DNA of 64,000 bases from JALZKA01 sp963786495 (GCA_963786495.1 CAWAZL010000002.1:1-64000), one strand, 5' to 3'. Shown: positions 31,058 through 39,938, numbered from the stretch's first letter. Made by a program: numbers and translations. Notes: generated from the sequence alone by a model not told the origin.

Positions 31058-31300
31058 CTAGCTGGCCATCACGACGAGCCCGAACACGATCGCCGCGATC
31101 GTGCCGCCGAACCCCAGCACCGCAAGAAGGGTGAAGCCGACGGCGCCGAAGAGGCCGGGTTCCCGCGACGAATCGGAAAGCTTTGCGGCGCCCAGGATCC
31201 CCAGGGAGAACGCAAACGCCACACCGACCCCCGCGAGGACCGAAGCGAGAACGGTCTGCCCCAGGGCATCCCAATCCACGATCGTCGCGATCAGGCTCAT
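31058..31300 (-). CDS. Small two-helix membrane protein linked to PiT transporter
   Basis: 80 residues, two helices (VLASVLAGVGVAFAFSLGIL and AVGFTLLAVLGFGGTIAAIVF) joined by a short polar loop. The ATG at 31300 overlaps the PiT stop (ATGA), so it is translated together with the phosphate transporter. No family recognised. A stabilising or accessory part of the transporter is possible but unproven. Confidence 0.6.
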   Translation of the reverse strand: MSLIATIVDWDALGQTVLASVLAGVGVAFAFSLGILGAAKLSDSSREPGLFGAVGFTLLAVLGFGGTIAAIVFGLVVMAS

Positions 31301-32388
31301 GTCTGCACCGGCGTCGTGAACCTGCGGACAACGGCGATCAGGGTCAGGACGACTCCCGCGGCGAAGATCAAGACGACCCCGACGGCGCTGTCGCCGAAGA
31401 GCTGCGTCACCCCGTAGGTGAGCGCCCCGATCGCTGCGGCCATCGGAAAGGTGAGGAGCCAAGCGGTGACGATGTTCCCCGCGACGCCCCAGCGCACCGC
31501 GGAGACGCGCTTGCCGGCGCCCGCGCCCATGACGGCGCCTGAGATCACCTGCGTCGTCGAGAGCGGATAGCCGAAGTGCGTCGAGGCAAGGATCACTGCC
31601 GAGCCCGCACCCTGAGCCGAGAACCCCTGCGCGGCGTCCATCTTGATGATGCGGGTTCCCATGGTGCGGATGATTCGCCACCCGCCCATGTAGGTGCCCA
31701 GGGAGATCGCTGTCGCGGCCGAGACGATCACCCACGTCGGTGGGTCAGACCCGGCATCGAGGCTGCCGTTGGCGATGAGCGCGAGCGCGATGATGCCCAT
31801 CGTCTTCTGCGCGTCATTGGTTCCATGGGCGAGCGCGAGCATCCCGCCTGAGACGACCTGCCCCAGGCGGAAGCCGCGCGTCACGGGGCCGGGGCGCTGG
31901 CGGCCGACCACGCGGTAACAGATGACAATCGCGATGGCACCGACCGCAAACGCGACGATAGGCGCGATCACGGCGGGCACGAGCACCTTGCCGATCACCC
32001 CGTCGGAGATGACCGCGCTGGCGCCCACCGCTGCGAACGTCGCGCCGACCACCCCGCCGATGAGCGCGTGCGACGAACTCGAGGGAAGCCCGTAGTACCA
32101 GGTCGCGAGGTTCCAGATGATCGCGCCTACAAGTCCCGCGAAGACGATCGTCGGGGTGATCGCGCCGCCCTCGACGACATCGGCGGCAACGGTCGCAGCG
32201 ACCTCAAGCGAGATGAACGCGCCGGCGAAGTTCAGGATCGCGGCATAGGTGACGGCCACCCGCGGCGACATGGCGCGTGTCGAGATCGAAGTCGCGACGA
32301 CGTTCGCGGTGTCATGGAAGCCGTTCGTGAAGTCGAACGCAAGCGCCGTCCCGATGACGATGTAGAGAATTACATCGGCCTCTGTCAT
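31297..32388 (-). CDS. Low-affinity inorganic phosphate transporter (PiT family)
   Basis: Membrane carrier of 363 residues that imports metal-phosphate with protons. The two PiT signatures are present: FTNGFHDTANVVATSIST near the N-terminus and LAHGTNDAQKTMGIIALAL in the second half. The loop GLPSSSSHALIGG is also typical. Around ten helices are seen. The DUF47 gene lies 15 bases upstream, the pairing usual for Pit transporters. The frame is intact. Confidence 0.92.
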   Translation of the reverse strand: MTEADVILYIVIGTALAFDFTNGFHDTANVVATSISTRAMSPRVAVTYAAILNFAGAFISLEVAATVAADVVEGGAITPTIVFAGLVGAIIWNLATWYYGLPSSSSHALIGGVVGATFAAVGASAVISDGVIGKVLVPAVIAPIVAFAVGAIAIVICYRVVGRQRPGPVTRGFRLGQVVSGGMLALAHGTNDAQKTMGIIALALIANGSLDAGSDPPTWVIVSAATAISLGTYMGGWRIIRTMGTRIIKMDAAQGFSAQGAGSAVILASTHFGYPLSTTQVISGAVMGAGAGKRVSAVRWGVAGNIVTAWLLTFPMAAAIGALTYGVTQLFGDSAVGVVLIFAAGVVLTLIAVVRRFTTPVQT

Positions 32389-32403
32389 AGCCCTGCGCCC
32401 GTT

Positions 32404-33024
32404 CTAGGCGTTCTTGATCGCGATGCCTTCGAGGATGTGGGCGGCGGTCTCGGTCGCATCCACGGCGCGCTCGAGCACCGTGAATACGTCCTTCCACCGG
32501 ATCACGACCATGGGGTCGATCCCGTTCGCGAACAAGGAGGCGACCGCGTCGCGGTAAAGCCGGTCGCCCTCGTTCTCAAGCCTGTGGATCTCGATCAGGT
32601 ACGAGTCGAGGTCCTTGAAGCCGCGGAGGTGCTCGAGGGCCAAAGCGAGCTGCTCGCACGCCTTGACCAGGACTGCCGCCAGGCCGACCGCCTGCTCCAT
32701 CGGCGCCTCGATCTTGTAGAGGACCATGAAGTCCGCCGTTTCCTCGATGTAGTCGGTGACGTCGTCGAGGGCCGACGCGAGGCCGTAGATGTCCTCGGAG
32801 TCGATCGGTGTGACGAAGGTCGAGTTGAGGCGCTGGATCAACTCATGGGTGATCTTGTCCCCCTCCTGCTCGGCAAGCAGGATCTCGCGGGCGAGCCCCT
32901 CGGAGGCCGGCCACCCCTCGAGCATCTCCAGCAGCATCCGCGCGGCCAGCAAGCTGTTCTGCCCCGACCGGTTGAAGAGGTCGAAGAAGACGTTGTCCTT
33001 GGGGATCAGGGAGGGAAGCGCCAC
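32404..33024 (-). CDS. DUF47/PhoU-like Pit accessory protein
   Basis: 206 residues, all helical, of the PhoU-related DUF47 family (TIGR00153). Family features include LLAEQEGDKITHELIQRLNSTF and EDIYGLASALDDVTDYIEET, with acidic residues (E/D-x-x-x-D) that may bind metals. It is thought to regulate the neighbouring Pit transporter. It is the first gene of the phosphate operon; ATG 33024 fits MALPSLIPKD. Confidence 0.88.
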   Translation of the reverse strand: MALPSLIPKDNVFFDLFNRSGQNSLLAARMLLEMLEGWPASEGLAREILLAEQEGDKITHELIQRLNSTFVTPIDSEDIYGLASALDDVTDYIEETADFMVLYKIEAPMEQAVGLAAVLVKACEQLALALEHLRGFKDLDSYLIEIHRLENEGDRLYRDAVASLFANGIDPMVVIRWKDVFTVLERAVDATETAAHILEGIAIKNA

Positions 33025-33033
33025 GCCCGGAAG

Positions 33034-34110
33034 CTACCAATCGGCGATTACGCCAGCGATGCGCTCGGACGCATGGCCATCCCATAAATCCGGACGTTGC
33101 GGAGTTGTATCGGCCCCTTTGAGAAGCGACGGGATCTCCGTGATGCGCCCGGGATCGAGGCCGAGGAGGGTGTTCGTGCCAGCGCGGACGGTCACCGGAC
33201 GCTCCGTGTTGTCGCGCAGCGTGAAGCAGGGGACCCCGAGCCACGTGGTCTCCTCCTGGATCCCACCCGAGTCCGTGAGTACCGCACCGGCGTCGGCTTC
33301 GAGTGAGAGGAAGTCCAGGTACCCCGCCGGCTCGGCCAGGGTGACGCCCTCTTGCGAGTCCAGCTCCAGGGCCTCCAAGCGCGCCCGGGTGCGCGGATGT
33401 ACGGGGAAGAGCACGGGCATCTCGCTCGCCACCTCGGCGAGGGCACTCATCGCATCGCCAAGAAGCTCCCCGTCCACTAGCGCCGGCCGGTGGAGGGTGA
33501 CCAGGAGGTAGCCGCCGCGCTCAAGCCCGAGTGCGGTTGCGGCTGCCCGCGAGCGAATCCGGTCCTCGAGCGCCGCGAGCGTGTCGATCATCGTGTTGCC
33601 GACCATGTGCGCGCGCTCGGGCGGCGCGCCCTCTGCGGCGAGATTCTCAGTCGCCTCGGCCGAGTGGAGGAAGAGGATCTGGGAGAGGTGGTCGACGACG
33701 ATGCGGTTGATCTCTTCTGGCATCTCGCGGTCGAAGCTGCGAAGGCCCGATTCCACGTGGGCGATGGGAATGCCCAGCTCCGCAGCGCACAGCGCCGCCG
33801 CGAGCGTCGAGTTGACGTCGCCGGGCACGATGACCAGGTCCGGGCGCTCGTCGCGAAGGACTGGCCGCAGGCGCTCGATGACGCGCGCGGCCTGCTCGCC
33901 ATGGGAACCCGAGCCGACGCCCAGCATGTGGTCGGGCTCAGGCACGCCGAGCTCGGTGAAGAACACATCGGACATCGCCTTGTCGTAGTGCTGTCCCGTG
34001 TGGACGACGACGTTCGACGACTCCCCGAAGCGCTCGCGACAGGCGCCGATGACCGGCGCCATCTTCACGAAGTTCGGCCGCGTGCCGACGACGTGGAGAA
34101 GGCGCGTCAA
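33034..34110 (-). CDS. wecB: UDP-N-acetylglucosamine 2-epimerase (non-hydrolysing)
   Basis: Interconverts UDP-GlcNAc and UDP-ManNAc for surface polysaccharide. Family motifs are VGTRPNFVKMAPV, VIVPGDVNSTLAAAL, AHVESGLRSFDREMPEE and LTDSGGIQEETTWLGVPC. TTG 34110 overlaps the preceding stop by four bases (TTGA) and gives LTRLLHVVGTRPN; the frame also runs upstream into unrelated sequence. The frame is intact. Linkage with the hydrolase upstream suggests coexpression, though that is not a known polysaccharide enzyme. Confidence 0.9.
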   Translation of the reverse strand: MTRLLHVVGTRPNFVKMAPVIGACRERFGESSNVVVHTGQHYDKAMSDVFFTELGVPEPDHMLGVGSGSHGEQAARVIERLRPVLRDERPDLVIVPGDVNSTLAAALCAAELGIPIAHVESGLRSFDREMPEEINRIVVDHLSQILFLHSAEATENLAAEGAPPERAHMVGNTMIDTLAALEDRIRSRAAATALGLERGGYLLVTLHRPALVDGELLGDAMSALAEVASEMPVLFPVHPRTRARLEALELDSQEGVTLAEPAGYLDFLSLEADAGAVLTDSGGIQEETTWLGVPCFTLRDNTERPVTVRAGTNTLLGLDPGRITEIPSLLKGADTTPQRPDLWDGHASERIAGVIADW

Positions 34111-35021
34111 GCGAGGTGCCGCTTGAGGAACTCGAGCTGGTCCGCGGCGGCGCGTTCGAGCGGCTCGCCGCGGTAGACGTCGAAGTGGGCGAGGCCGGCG
34201 TAGGTGATCAGTTCGCCCTTCGGCGCGCGGGCGGCCGCCTCGATCGCCGGACCGGGCGGCGTGGTCACGTCCGCTGAGCACACCTGCACCAAGATCGGGC
34301 ACTGGATCTCGCCAGCGCGCTTGCCTGGGCTGTTGAGGGGCATCGTGAGCACCTCGCGCGGCGTGAACTCGTTCCGCCACTGAAAGCCCTCGTCGTACAT
34401 CGCGCCATAGCCGGGCTCCGCGTCGGGGGTGGTCATCGCTGCCGTCGCGCCCGGCGGGCCCACGATCGCGATGCGCCTGGGCTCGAGGCCGAGCAGGCCC
34501 GCAAGTGCATCCCGCAAGGCGGCGAAGGTGAGCTTTGCGTTCTGAACCAGGCTGAGGTTCGTGAGCGTTTTGACACCGTCAACGTGCGGCGTTTGCGCCA
34601 CCGCCGCGCTGATCGAGTGGTCCTCGGCAGCGAGCGCCATCACCTGTCCGGCCGAATAGGAGGATCCCCAGACGCCGATCCGCCCCGAATCCACACCCTC
34701 CAGCGTCCGCGCATATGCGATTGCCGCGCGCCAATCCTCGAGCTGTCGCTTCATGCTCAGCAGCTGCCTGGGCTCTCCTCCGCTCTCGCCGAAGTAGCGG
34801 AAGTCGAACGCGAGCCCCGCGAACCCTTCGGCCGCGAATCGCTCCGCCATGCGGATCGGCGCACCTTCCTTAACGGCGCCGAAGCCGTGTGCGAGCACAA
34901 CGCACGGCACGGGCTCGCTCGTCGCGGGGCGGATGAAGACGGCGGCGCACTCCGCCTCACCAGAGCGGAAACGGATTTCGGTCCGGCTCAGCGTGTCGGT
35001 CGCCGTCTCAGGCGAGGCCAT
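34107..35021 (-). CDS. Alpha/beta hydrolase of the dienelactone hydrolase/S15-like type
   Basis: 304 residues. The oxyanion region reads VVLAHGFGAVKEG, then FDFRYFGESGG, nucleophile elbow GVWGSSYSAGQVM (Ser about residue 120), an Asp in CSADVTTPP and a His in GLAHFDVYRG. It has no signal peptide. The ATG at 35021 overlaps the stop of the pterin dehydratase by 14 bases. Esterase or peptidase activity cannot be resolved; similar proteins are often annotated as acetylxylan-esterase-like. Confidence 0.82.
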   Translation of the reverse strand: MASPETATDTLSRTEIRFRSGEAECAAVFIRPATSEPVPCVVLAHGFGAVKEGAPIRMAERFAAEGFAGLAFDFRYFGESGGEPRQLLSMKRQLEDWRAAIAYARTLEGVDSGRIGVWGSSYSAGQVMALAAEDHSISAAVAQTPHVDGVKTLTNLSLVQNAKLTFAALRDALAGLLGLEPRRIAIVGPPGATAAMTTPDAEPGYGAMYDEGFQWRNEFTPREVLTMPLNSPGKRAGEIQCPILVQVCSADVTTPPGPAIEAAARAPKGELITYAGLAHFDVYRGEPLERAAADQLEFLKRHLA

Positions 35022-35286
35022 CGATGCGCTCGGCCAGCTCGAAGTCGTTGGCCGTCAGGCCCCCCTCGGAATGCGTCGTGATCGAGACCTCAACCGTGTC
35101 CCACGAGATGGAGAGGTCCGGGTGGTGGCCCATCTCCTCCGCCGGTTCGACGATCGCTTTTGCGAAGTCCACCGAGCCGACGAAGTCGTTGCGCTCGAAC
35201 GACTTGCAGATGGCGTCGCCCGTGCGCTCCCAGCCCTCGAGGTCGGCGAGGCGGCTTTCGATGTCGGAGTCGTCAAGTTTTGCCAT
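35008..35286 (-). CDS. Pterin-4a-carbinolamine dehydratase
   Basis: About 92 residues. Recycles oxidised tetrahydrobiopterin. The active-site motif is EEMGHHPDLSISWDTVEVSITTH followed by GGLTANDFELAERID, with the HHP and second His of the family. The proposed start is ATG 35286 (MAKLDDSDI); a longer frame begins 15 bases upstream. No aromatic amino-acid hydroxylase is present nearby, so its partner is unknown. Divergent from the BtuF-like gene with about 25 bases between starts. Confidence 0.85.
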   Translation of the reverse strand: MAKLDDSDIESRLADLEGWERTGDAICKSFERNDFVGSVDFAKAIVEPAEEMGHHPDLSISWDTVEVSITTHSEGGLTANDFELAERIDGLA

Positions 35287-35310
35287 GCGCTCAACCATAT
35301 TCTTTCCCTC

Positions 35311-36198
35311 GTGCGCATCGCGAGCCTCGTCCCATCGGCCACTGAGGCGCTCTTCTCGCTCGGTCTGGGCAACGACGTCGTTGCCGTGACGCACGAGTGC
35401 GACTGGCCGCGTGAGGCGCTGGAGAGGCCGCGGCTGACGCGCAGCGAGATTCCTTCCGGACTCACGCCGCGAGAGATCGACGACGCCGTGCGCGAGCTCA
35501 CCGCCAAGGGCGAGGCGATCTATGGGCTCGACTCGGATGAGCTCGAACGCCTCGCACCGGACCTGATCGTGACCCAGGCGCTCTGCGCCGTCTGCGCCGT
35601 CTCCTACGACGACGTGTGCTCGATCGCCGGCGCGCTCCCGGGTGACCCCGGCGTGCTCTCGCTCGACCCGGAGACGCTCGACGAGGTGCTCGCCGACCTG
35701 GTCCGCCTGGGGGCCGAATGCGGCGTGGCCGAGCGCGGCGAGAACCTCCGCCGCGAGTTGGACGAGCGCCTCGACGCCATCCGCAAGGCGGTCGAGGATG
35801 CGCCGCGGCCGCGCGTCGTTGCGCTCGAGTGGCTCGACCCGCCCTTCATCGGCGGGCACTGGGTGCCCGAGATGATCGAGGCCGCGGGGGGCACCGACGC
35901 GCTCGGGAAGACGGGCGTCAAGTCCCGCACAGCGACGTGGGACGAGCTTCATGCCGCGGAGGCCGATGTGGCGGTGGTGATGCCGTGCGGCCTCTACGCG
36001 GACGAGGCGGCCGCGCAGGCCGCCGACCACGCGGACGAGCTGAGGGCCCTCGGCGCGAACGCGCTCTGGGCCGTGGATGCCGCGTCGTCGTTTTCCCGAC
36101 CTGGCCCGCGCCTGGTCGACGGCGTCGAGCTCTTGGCGCACCTTCTCCACCCGGATCGGGTGGAGGCGCCCGCGGGTCTGGAGTTCCGGCAGCTCTAA
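35311..36198 (+). CDS. Cobalamin-binding BtuF-like protein without signal peptide
   Basis: 295 residues of the class III periplasmic-binding fold. The start VRIASLVPSATEALFSLGLG with TQALCAVCAVSY matches the cytoplasm-located cobalamin-binding protein annotated in many Actinobacteria, rather than an exported BtuF. No signal peptide or lipobox is seen. Family motif LEWLDPPFIGGHWVPEMI is present near the middle. Start GTG 35311 gives a clean N-terminus. It is tail to tail with the rhomboid gene and overlaps it by four bases. Confidence 0.82.
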   Translation: MRIASLVPSATEALFSLGLGNDVVAVTHECDWPREALERPRLTRSEIPSGLTPREIDDAVRELTAKGEAIYGLDSDELERLAPDLIVTQALCAVCAVSYDDVCSIAGALPGDPGVLSLDPETLDEVLADLVRLGAECGVAERGENLRRELDERLDAIRKAVEDAPRPRVVALEWLDPPFIGGHWVPEMIEAAGGTDALGKTGVKSRTATWDELHAAEADVAVVMPCGLYADEAAAQAADHADELRALGANALWAVDAASSFSRPGPRLVDGVELLAHLLHPDRVEAPAGLEFRQL

Positions 36199-37064
36199 AG
36201 GCCGGCGGAGGGGACGGCCGCGTTCCCGACTATCACGCAGGCGACGGCCAAGGCCGCGCCCATGGCCACGATCGCCCCGATCTCGACCGGCTGCGCGCCG
36301 GAGCCGCGTGAGCGCCTGAGCTGGGCCAAGAGCAACGTCAAGACGCCGCCGGCGACCATGCCGCCGAGGTGGCCACCTACCGAGATGTTCGGCACGCTGA
36401 AGGTAAAGACCAAGTTGATGACGACGTAGAAACCGATTTGCGACGCGATGTCGTTCAGGCCGCGGTCCCTGGCCTCGATGAAGCCCGCCGCCATGAGCCC
36501 GAAGACGGCGCCCGAAGCGCCGACCGTCAGGTCCTGAGGCGAGAGAAGAAGCGCTCCGAGCGAGCCGCCGAGGAGCGAGACGAAGAAGATCCCGGCGAAC
36601 CGCCAGCCGCCCATCGCCCTCTCTAAAAGGGCGCCGAGGAAGAACAGCGCGAGCATGTTGATGGCCAGGTGGATCAGGCCCGAGTGAAGGAAACCTCCGG
36701 TGAGGATCCGGTAGTACTCGCCCTCCCCCACGCCGATCGCCTGATTGATCGAGATGGGACGCCAGCCGATCAGGCCGAAGTCGACCGTCACGGTGCCCGC
36801 CGGCGAGCCGTTCGTCATCCCCATGCCGCCCGCGACCTGCGCGATGAACGCGGCCACGCACGCGATGATCAGGGCGATCGTGACGGGATGAGCGCCGCCG
36901 AGCATTCCCGACGGCGAGCGGACGACCTTCGTCGTCTGACGAGAGCACTCGGGACAGCGCATGCCGACTGGCGTCGAGGTCATGCAGTCCGGGCAGATCG
37001 GCCGCCCGCAGTTGGAGCAGGCGACGTTCGTCTCGCGGTCGGAGTGGCGGTAACAGGTGGCCAT
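36195..37064 (-). CDS. Rhomboid-family intramembrane serine protease with N-terminal zinc-binding domain
   Basis: 289 residues. The N-terminus holds a B-box-like cysteine cluster (CYRHSDRETNVACSNCGRPIC, CPDC, CPECSRQ) typical of actinobacterial rhomboids. Six or seven helices follow. Catalytic Ser lies in TVGASGAVFGLMAAG and His in SVGGHLGGMVAGG, with HLAINMLAL in helix 2. Cleaves membrane-spanning helices of substrates; physiological targets unknown. The stop overlaps the BtuF-like gene end. Confidence 0.9.
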   Translation of the reverse strand: MATCYRHSDRETNVACSNCGRPICPDCMTSTPVGMRCPECSRQTTKVVRSPSGMLGGAHPVTIALIIACVAAFIAQVAGGMGMTNGSPAGTVTVDFGLIGWRPISINQAIGVGEGEYYRILTGGFLHSGLIHLAINMLALFFLGALLERAMGGWRFAGIFFVSLLGGSLGALLLSPQDLTVGASGAVFGLMAAGFIEARDRGLNDIASQIGFYVVINLVFTFSVPNISVGGHLGGMVAGGVLTLLLAQLRRSRGSGAQPVEIGAIVAMGAALAVACVIVGNAAVPSAGL

Positions 37065-37098
37065 CGGCGGCCGAATCTACTCGGAGGCAAGCCACCGC

Positions 37099-37121
37099 GT
37101 TAAGGGGACAGGCCCCTTAAC
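37099..37121. repeat. Perfect palindrome GTTAAGGGG / CCCCTTAAC
   Basis: Nine-base perfect arms with a five-base loop (acagg), between the rhomboid start and the RskA stop. Belongs to a set of similar elements at gene ends in this window (43622, 49336, 49380, 52402). It could form a hairpin but lacks a T-run. Confidence 0.7.
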
Positions 37122-37144
37122 AATTGTGCGACAGCGTTGATGGG

Positions 37145-37834
37145 TCAGGAGATCTCGACGCCCATGAGGATGGGCTCCGTCGGCACCTCGGAGCCGTCCT
37201 CCGGCTCGCGCGTGATGTAGACGCCCTGGGCGCCCTCGAGCGAGCCTTCGATCTGCACCTCGCCGTCCTCGCGGATGTCGAAAGTGCTTGACGGCTCCAT
37301 CTCGCCATCGCGCTGGATCCACGCCTGGTAGTCCTTCTCGGGCGGCAGGCCCGGCAGCTTCACAACGTGGAGCGTGCCCTGGTCGCCCTGCACCTCGAGG
37401 CTGGCCTCCATCTCCGGTCCGATCTGGGCGAGGCTCTCGGCCTGGAAGGTCTGACTCTCGGGGTCATCTCCCCACAGGAGCCAGCCGGTGGTGACGCCGG
37501 CGACGAGGACAACTGAGAGCACGCCCGCGGTAACGGGACGCCAGATCGTTCCCCACAGGCCGCGCTGGGAGCGGGCCTGGGCCTTCTCAGTCTGGCGCTG
37601 TGCCTTCAGGTCGGCCTCGACCTCGCTCATCAGCGAGCGCTTTAGACGCGGCGGCGGTGTCCGCGGGGTAACTGACGCTGGCAAGAGGTCCACTGCCGGG
37701 TCGAGCCAAAGGAGGTACTCGCGGCACTTTTCGCAGCCCTCGACGTGGCGCTCGACCTCGAGCTTCTCCGACGTTTCGAGAGCGCCCAGCGCGTAGGCGG
37801 CAAGCTCGTCCCGGTATTCGCGATGATCGCTCAT
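37145..37834 (-). CDS. Anti-sigma factor, RskA family
   Basis: Membrane anti-sigma factor of 229 residues. The N-terminal zinc motif HVEGCEKC (H-x3-C-x2-C) binds the sigma factor. One helix (VTAGVLSVVLVAGVTTGWLL) crosses the membrane, and the C-terminal RskA domain reads LHVVKLPGLPPEKDYQAW. Overlaps the sigma factor stop by four bases (37831-37834), so both are translated together. Release of sigma would need regulated proteolysis, possibly by site-1/site-2 proteases not found here. Confidence 0.9.
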   Translation of the reverse strand: MSDHREYRDELAAYALGALETSEKLEVERHVEGCEKCREYLLWLDPAVDLLPASVTPRTPPPRLKRSLMSEVEADLKAQRQTEKAQARSQRGLWGTIWRPVTAGVLSVVLVAGVTTGWLLWGDDPESQTFQAESLAQIGPEMEASLEVQGDQGTLHVVKLPGLPPEKDYQAWIQRDGEMEPSSTFDIREDGEVQIEGSLEGAQGVYITREPEDGSEVPTEPILMGVEIS

Positions 37835-38433
37835 GGCAGCGCCTCCGACGCATCACGGATGCCCATCCCCTCCGCGAGGAGCAGCCGGACCTTTTCCAGG
37901 CCCAGGCGCATCCGACCCTTGACGGTACCCAGGGGCATGCTGAGCATCTCGGCAATCTCCGAGTGGGTGAAGCCGCCGAAGTAGGCGAGGCCGATGACCT
38001 CGGACTGCTCGTCGGGCAGCTCCTTGAGCGCACCGCGAACGCGGGTGGCGGTGTCGCGGCGGATCGCCTCGGCGTCGGTGAGCGCGCCGGAATCCTGTGC
38101 TTCAAGCGTCGCGTCGTCGTCGAAGTCGAGCTTGGGCGCCTTGCCGGACTGGCGGCGAAGAGCGTCGATCGAGCGGTTGCGGACCACGCCGAGCGTCCAC
38201 GAGCGGACGCTGCCGCGGGCGGAGTCGAAGTGGGCGCCGCTCCGCCAGATCGAGAGGAACGCCTCCTGGACGACGTCCTCGGCGGCCTCGGGGCTTCCGA
38301 CGATGCGATGCGCAAGCGAGTAGGCCGCGCCGCCGTGGCGGTCGTAAAGGATCTCGAACGCCGAGGGGTCCTTGCGCTCGACCAGGACCATCAGGTCCTC
38401 GTCGGCCAGCCTGTTTAGCTCATCGCGCTTCAT
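37831..38433 (-). CDS. ECF RNA polymerase sigma factor (SigK-like)
   Basis: 200 residues. Region 2 reads FEILYDRHGGAAYSLAHRIV followed by AEDVVQEAFLSIW, with WTLGVVRNRSIDALRR. Region 4 is LPDEQSEVIGLAYFGGFTHSEIAEML and GTVKGRMRLGLEKVR, which binds the -35 element. Paired with RskA as in mycobacterial SigK. A palindrome gcgtat-atag-atacgc at about 38521 lies between this start and the divergent DUF4383 gene and may be a regulatory site. The frame is intact. Confidence 0.92.
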   Translation of the reverse strand: MKRDELNRLADEDLMVLVERKDPSAFEILYDRHGGAAYSLAHRIVGSPEAAEDVVQEAFLSIWRSGAHFDSARGSVRSWTLGVVRNRSIDALRRQSGKAPKLDFDDDATLEAQDSGALTDAEAIRRDTATRVRGALKELPDEQSEVIGLAYFGGFTHSEIAEMLSMPLGTVKGRMRLGLEKVRLLLAEGMGIRDASEALP

Positions 38434-38561
38434 AAAGGGGTTTTCGTGCGGGTATTGAAGGTTCCACAGGGCTCGTAACCCGGGTCCCGCCGCCGGGCCA
38501 CAAGCCTCGTGGATGTGTGTGCGTATATAGATACGCGCCAGTCGCCAGAGCGGATCACATC

Positions 38562-39020
38562 ATGAATGACGCCACACCAGCACGTCTTTACGCAACCCTC
38601 GTGGGCGGAGCCCTGGTGATCGCTGGGATTCTGGGCTTCTTCTACAGCTCCGGTTTTTCGACCGGCAAGGCGGTCGGACGGGAGTCTGAGGAGGTCCTGG
38701 GCCTGCTCGCCGTTAACGGCTGGCACAACCTGGTCCACATCGCAACCGGCCTCCTGGGTCTGGCCGCGGCTGCGTATGCGGCGCGGACGTACGCGCTCGC
38801 CCTAGGCCTCGCCTACACGATCATCGCGATCTGGGGCTTCCTCATCATCGAGGACGGGTTCGGCACCTTGCTTTCCACGGTGCCGGTGAACACCGAGGAC
38901 AACTTCCTTCACCTGATCCTTGGGCTGACGGGACTGGCCGCCGGCGCGGCGACGCCGAAGCCCGGCGGCGCCAAGAAGAAGCGCGAGCGGTCGCGGCGCA
39001 ATCGCGCGAGCGCCGCTTAG
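38562..39020 (+). CDS. DUF4383 membrane protein
   Basis: 152 residues with four helices. Family hallmarks are VNGWHNLVHIATGLLGLAAA and the repeated TEDNFLHLILGLTGLAAG. The tail is basic (KKKRERSRRNR). Function unknown. The start ATG at 38562 is preferred over an upstream frame start at 38517. It is divergent from the SigK-like gene and meets the next minus-strand gene with a four-base overlap. Confidence 0.8.
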   Translation: MNDATPARLYATLVGGALVIAGILGFFYSSGFSTGKAVGRESEEVLGLLAVNGWHNLVHIATGLLGLAAAAYAARTYALALGLAYTIIAIWGFLIIEDGFGTLLSTVPVNTEDNFLHLILGLTGLAAGAATPKPGGAKKKRERSRRNRASAA

Positions 39021-39361
39021 CGGCGGATCTCGCCGCTCAGATCTGAGATCACGCGACTTGCGTTCGCGCGCAGGCCCGTTGGCTTCCGCCTGCGCCGGGC
39101 GCCGACCACCACCAGGGCTCCGGCCGCGACGCCGCCGACGGCGACCGCGGCGACGGGGCGCACCCAGTTCCGCGGGTCGCGTAAGGACTGAAGCTCCGAG
39201 TCGGTCAGCTCCTCGGCCCACGAGCCGAGCGCTGCGGCCGCCTGCTCGGTGATCGCGGAGAGGGTCGTCTCGACGCGGCTCGCGAGGTCCTCAGGCGGAT
39301 CCAGCGGTTGCAGCGCGTCGGCGAGCAGCGCCTCGAGGTCCATGCGTCCCGGGTCACTCAT
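39017..39361 (-). CDS. Small membrane protein, candidate partner of the ECF sigma factor
   Basis: 114 residues. The N-terminal half is acidic and helical (DLEALLADALQPLDPPEDLASR), then one helix (VRPVAAVAVGGVAAGALVVVG) and a very basic tail (ARRRRKPTG). No zinc-binding HxxxCxxC is present. Its ATG overlaps the sigma factor stop by eight bases, the layout usual for an anti-sigma factor; the function is inferred from this alone. Confidence 0.65.
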   Translation of the reverse strand: MSDPGRMDLEALLADALQPLDPPEDLASRVETTLSAITEQAAAALGSWAEELTDSELQSLRDPRNWVRPVAAVAVGGVAAGALVVVGARRRRKPTGLRANASRVISDLSGEIRR

Positions 39362-39914
39362 CGCGCGGCTCCCCCCGCTCGGCGTCCATCTGCTCCTCGA
39401 GCTGCTTGAGCGCGCGGTGGATGAGCACCTTCGTCGCGCCGTCGGTCTTGCCCATCGCGCGAGCGATCTCGCGGTTGTCCATGCCCAGGGCGAAGCGCAT
39501 GATGAGCGCCTCGCGGCGCTCCTCGGGCAGCCCGTCGAGCTTTCGCATGAGGAGCCGGAGCTCCTCCCGGCCCTCGACCACGCGCTCGGTCGGATGGGGA
39601 TGGGCGGGCGGCTCGACGGCCTCGATGTTCGCTTCCGGCCGGCGCGAGCGGTCGCGATAGAGGTTCGATGCGAGGTTGTGGGCGATGCGGATGAGCCACG
39701 GGCGCATCGGCCGGCCGTTGGACTCGCGGCGAGCCCGCTCGAAGTGCTTGTAGGCCTGTAGGAACGCCTGCTCGGTCAGGTCCTCGGCGTCGTGGTGGTT
39801 GCCCACCCGGTAGTACGCGTACGAGTAGACGTCGCGAAGGTGTGCACGGTAGAGCTCTGAGAACTCGCGGTCGAGCTCTGACTTGGAGATCGGTGCAGGG
39901 TCCCCCGGGGGCAT
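39354..39914 (-). CDS. ECF-type RNA polymerase sigma factor
   Basis: 186 residues. Region 2 is ELYRAHLRDVYSYAYYRVGN with HHDAEDLTEQAFLQAY and PWLIRIAHNLASNLYRDRSR. Region 4 is LDGLPEERREALIMRFALGM and NREIARAMGKTDGATKVLIHR. Second sigma module within 2.5 kb. Begins at ATG 39914 (MPPGDPAPISK). The gpsA stop lies 25 bases away on the upstream side of the same strand. Confidence 0.9.
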   Translation of the reverse strand: MPPGDPAPISKSELDREFSELYRAHLRDVYSYAYYRVGNHHDAEDLTEQAFLQAYKHFERARRESNGRPMRPWLIRIAHNLASNLYRDRSRRPEANIEAVEPPAHPHPTERVVEGREELRLLMRKLDGLPEERREALIMRFALGMDNREIARAMGKTDGATKVLIHRALKQLEEQMDAERGEPRDE

Positions 39915-39938
39915 GGCGTGAGCGTATGCGCTGCGACA

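Noticed and set aside
32068..33087. Plus-strand frame of 339 codons over pit/DUF47
   Set aside because: Antisense shadow of well-conserved phosphate transport genes.
35008..37095. Very long minus-strand frame of 695 codons
   Set aside because: It is a shadow of the BtuF-like and rhomboid genes on other frames; only its last about 90 codons (pterin dehydratase) are real.
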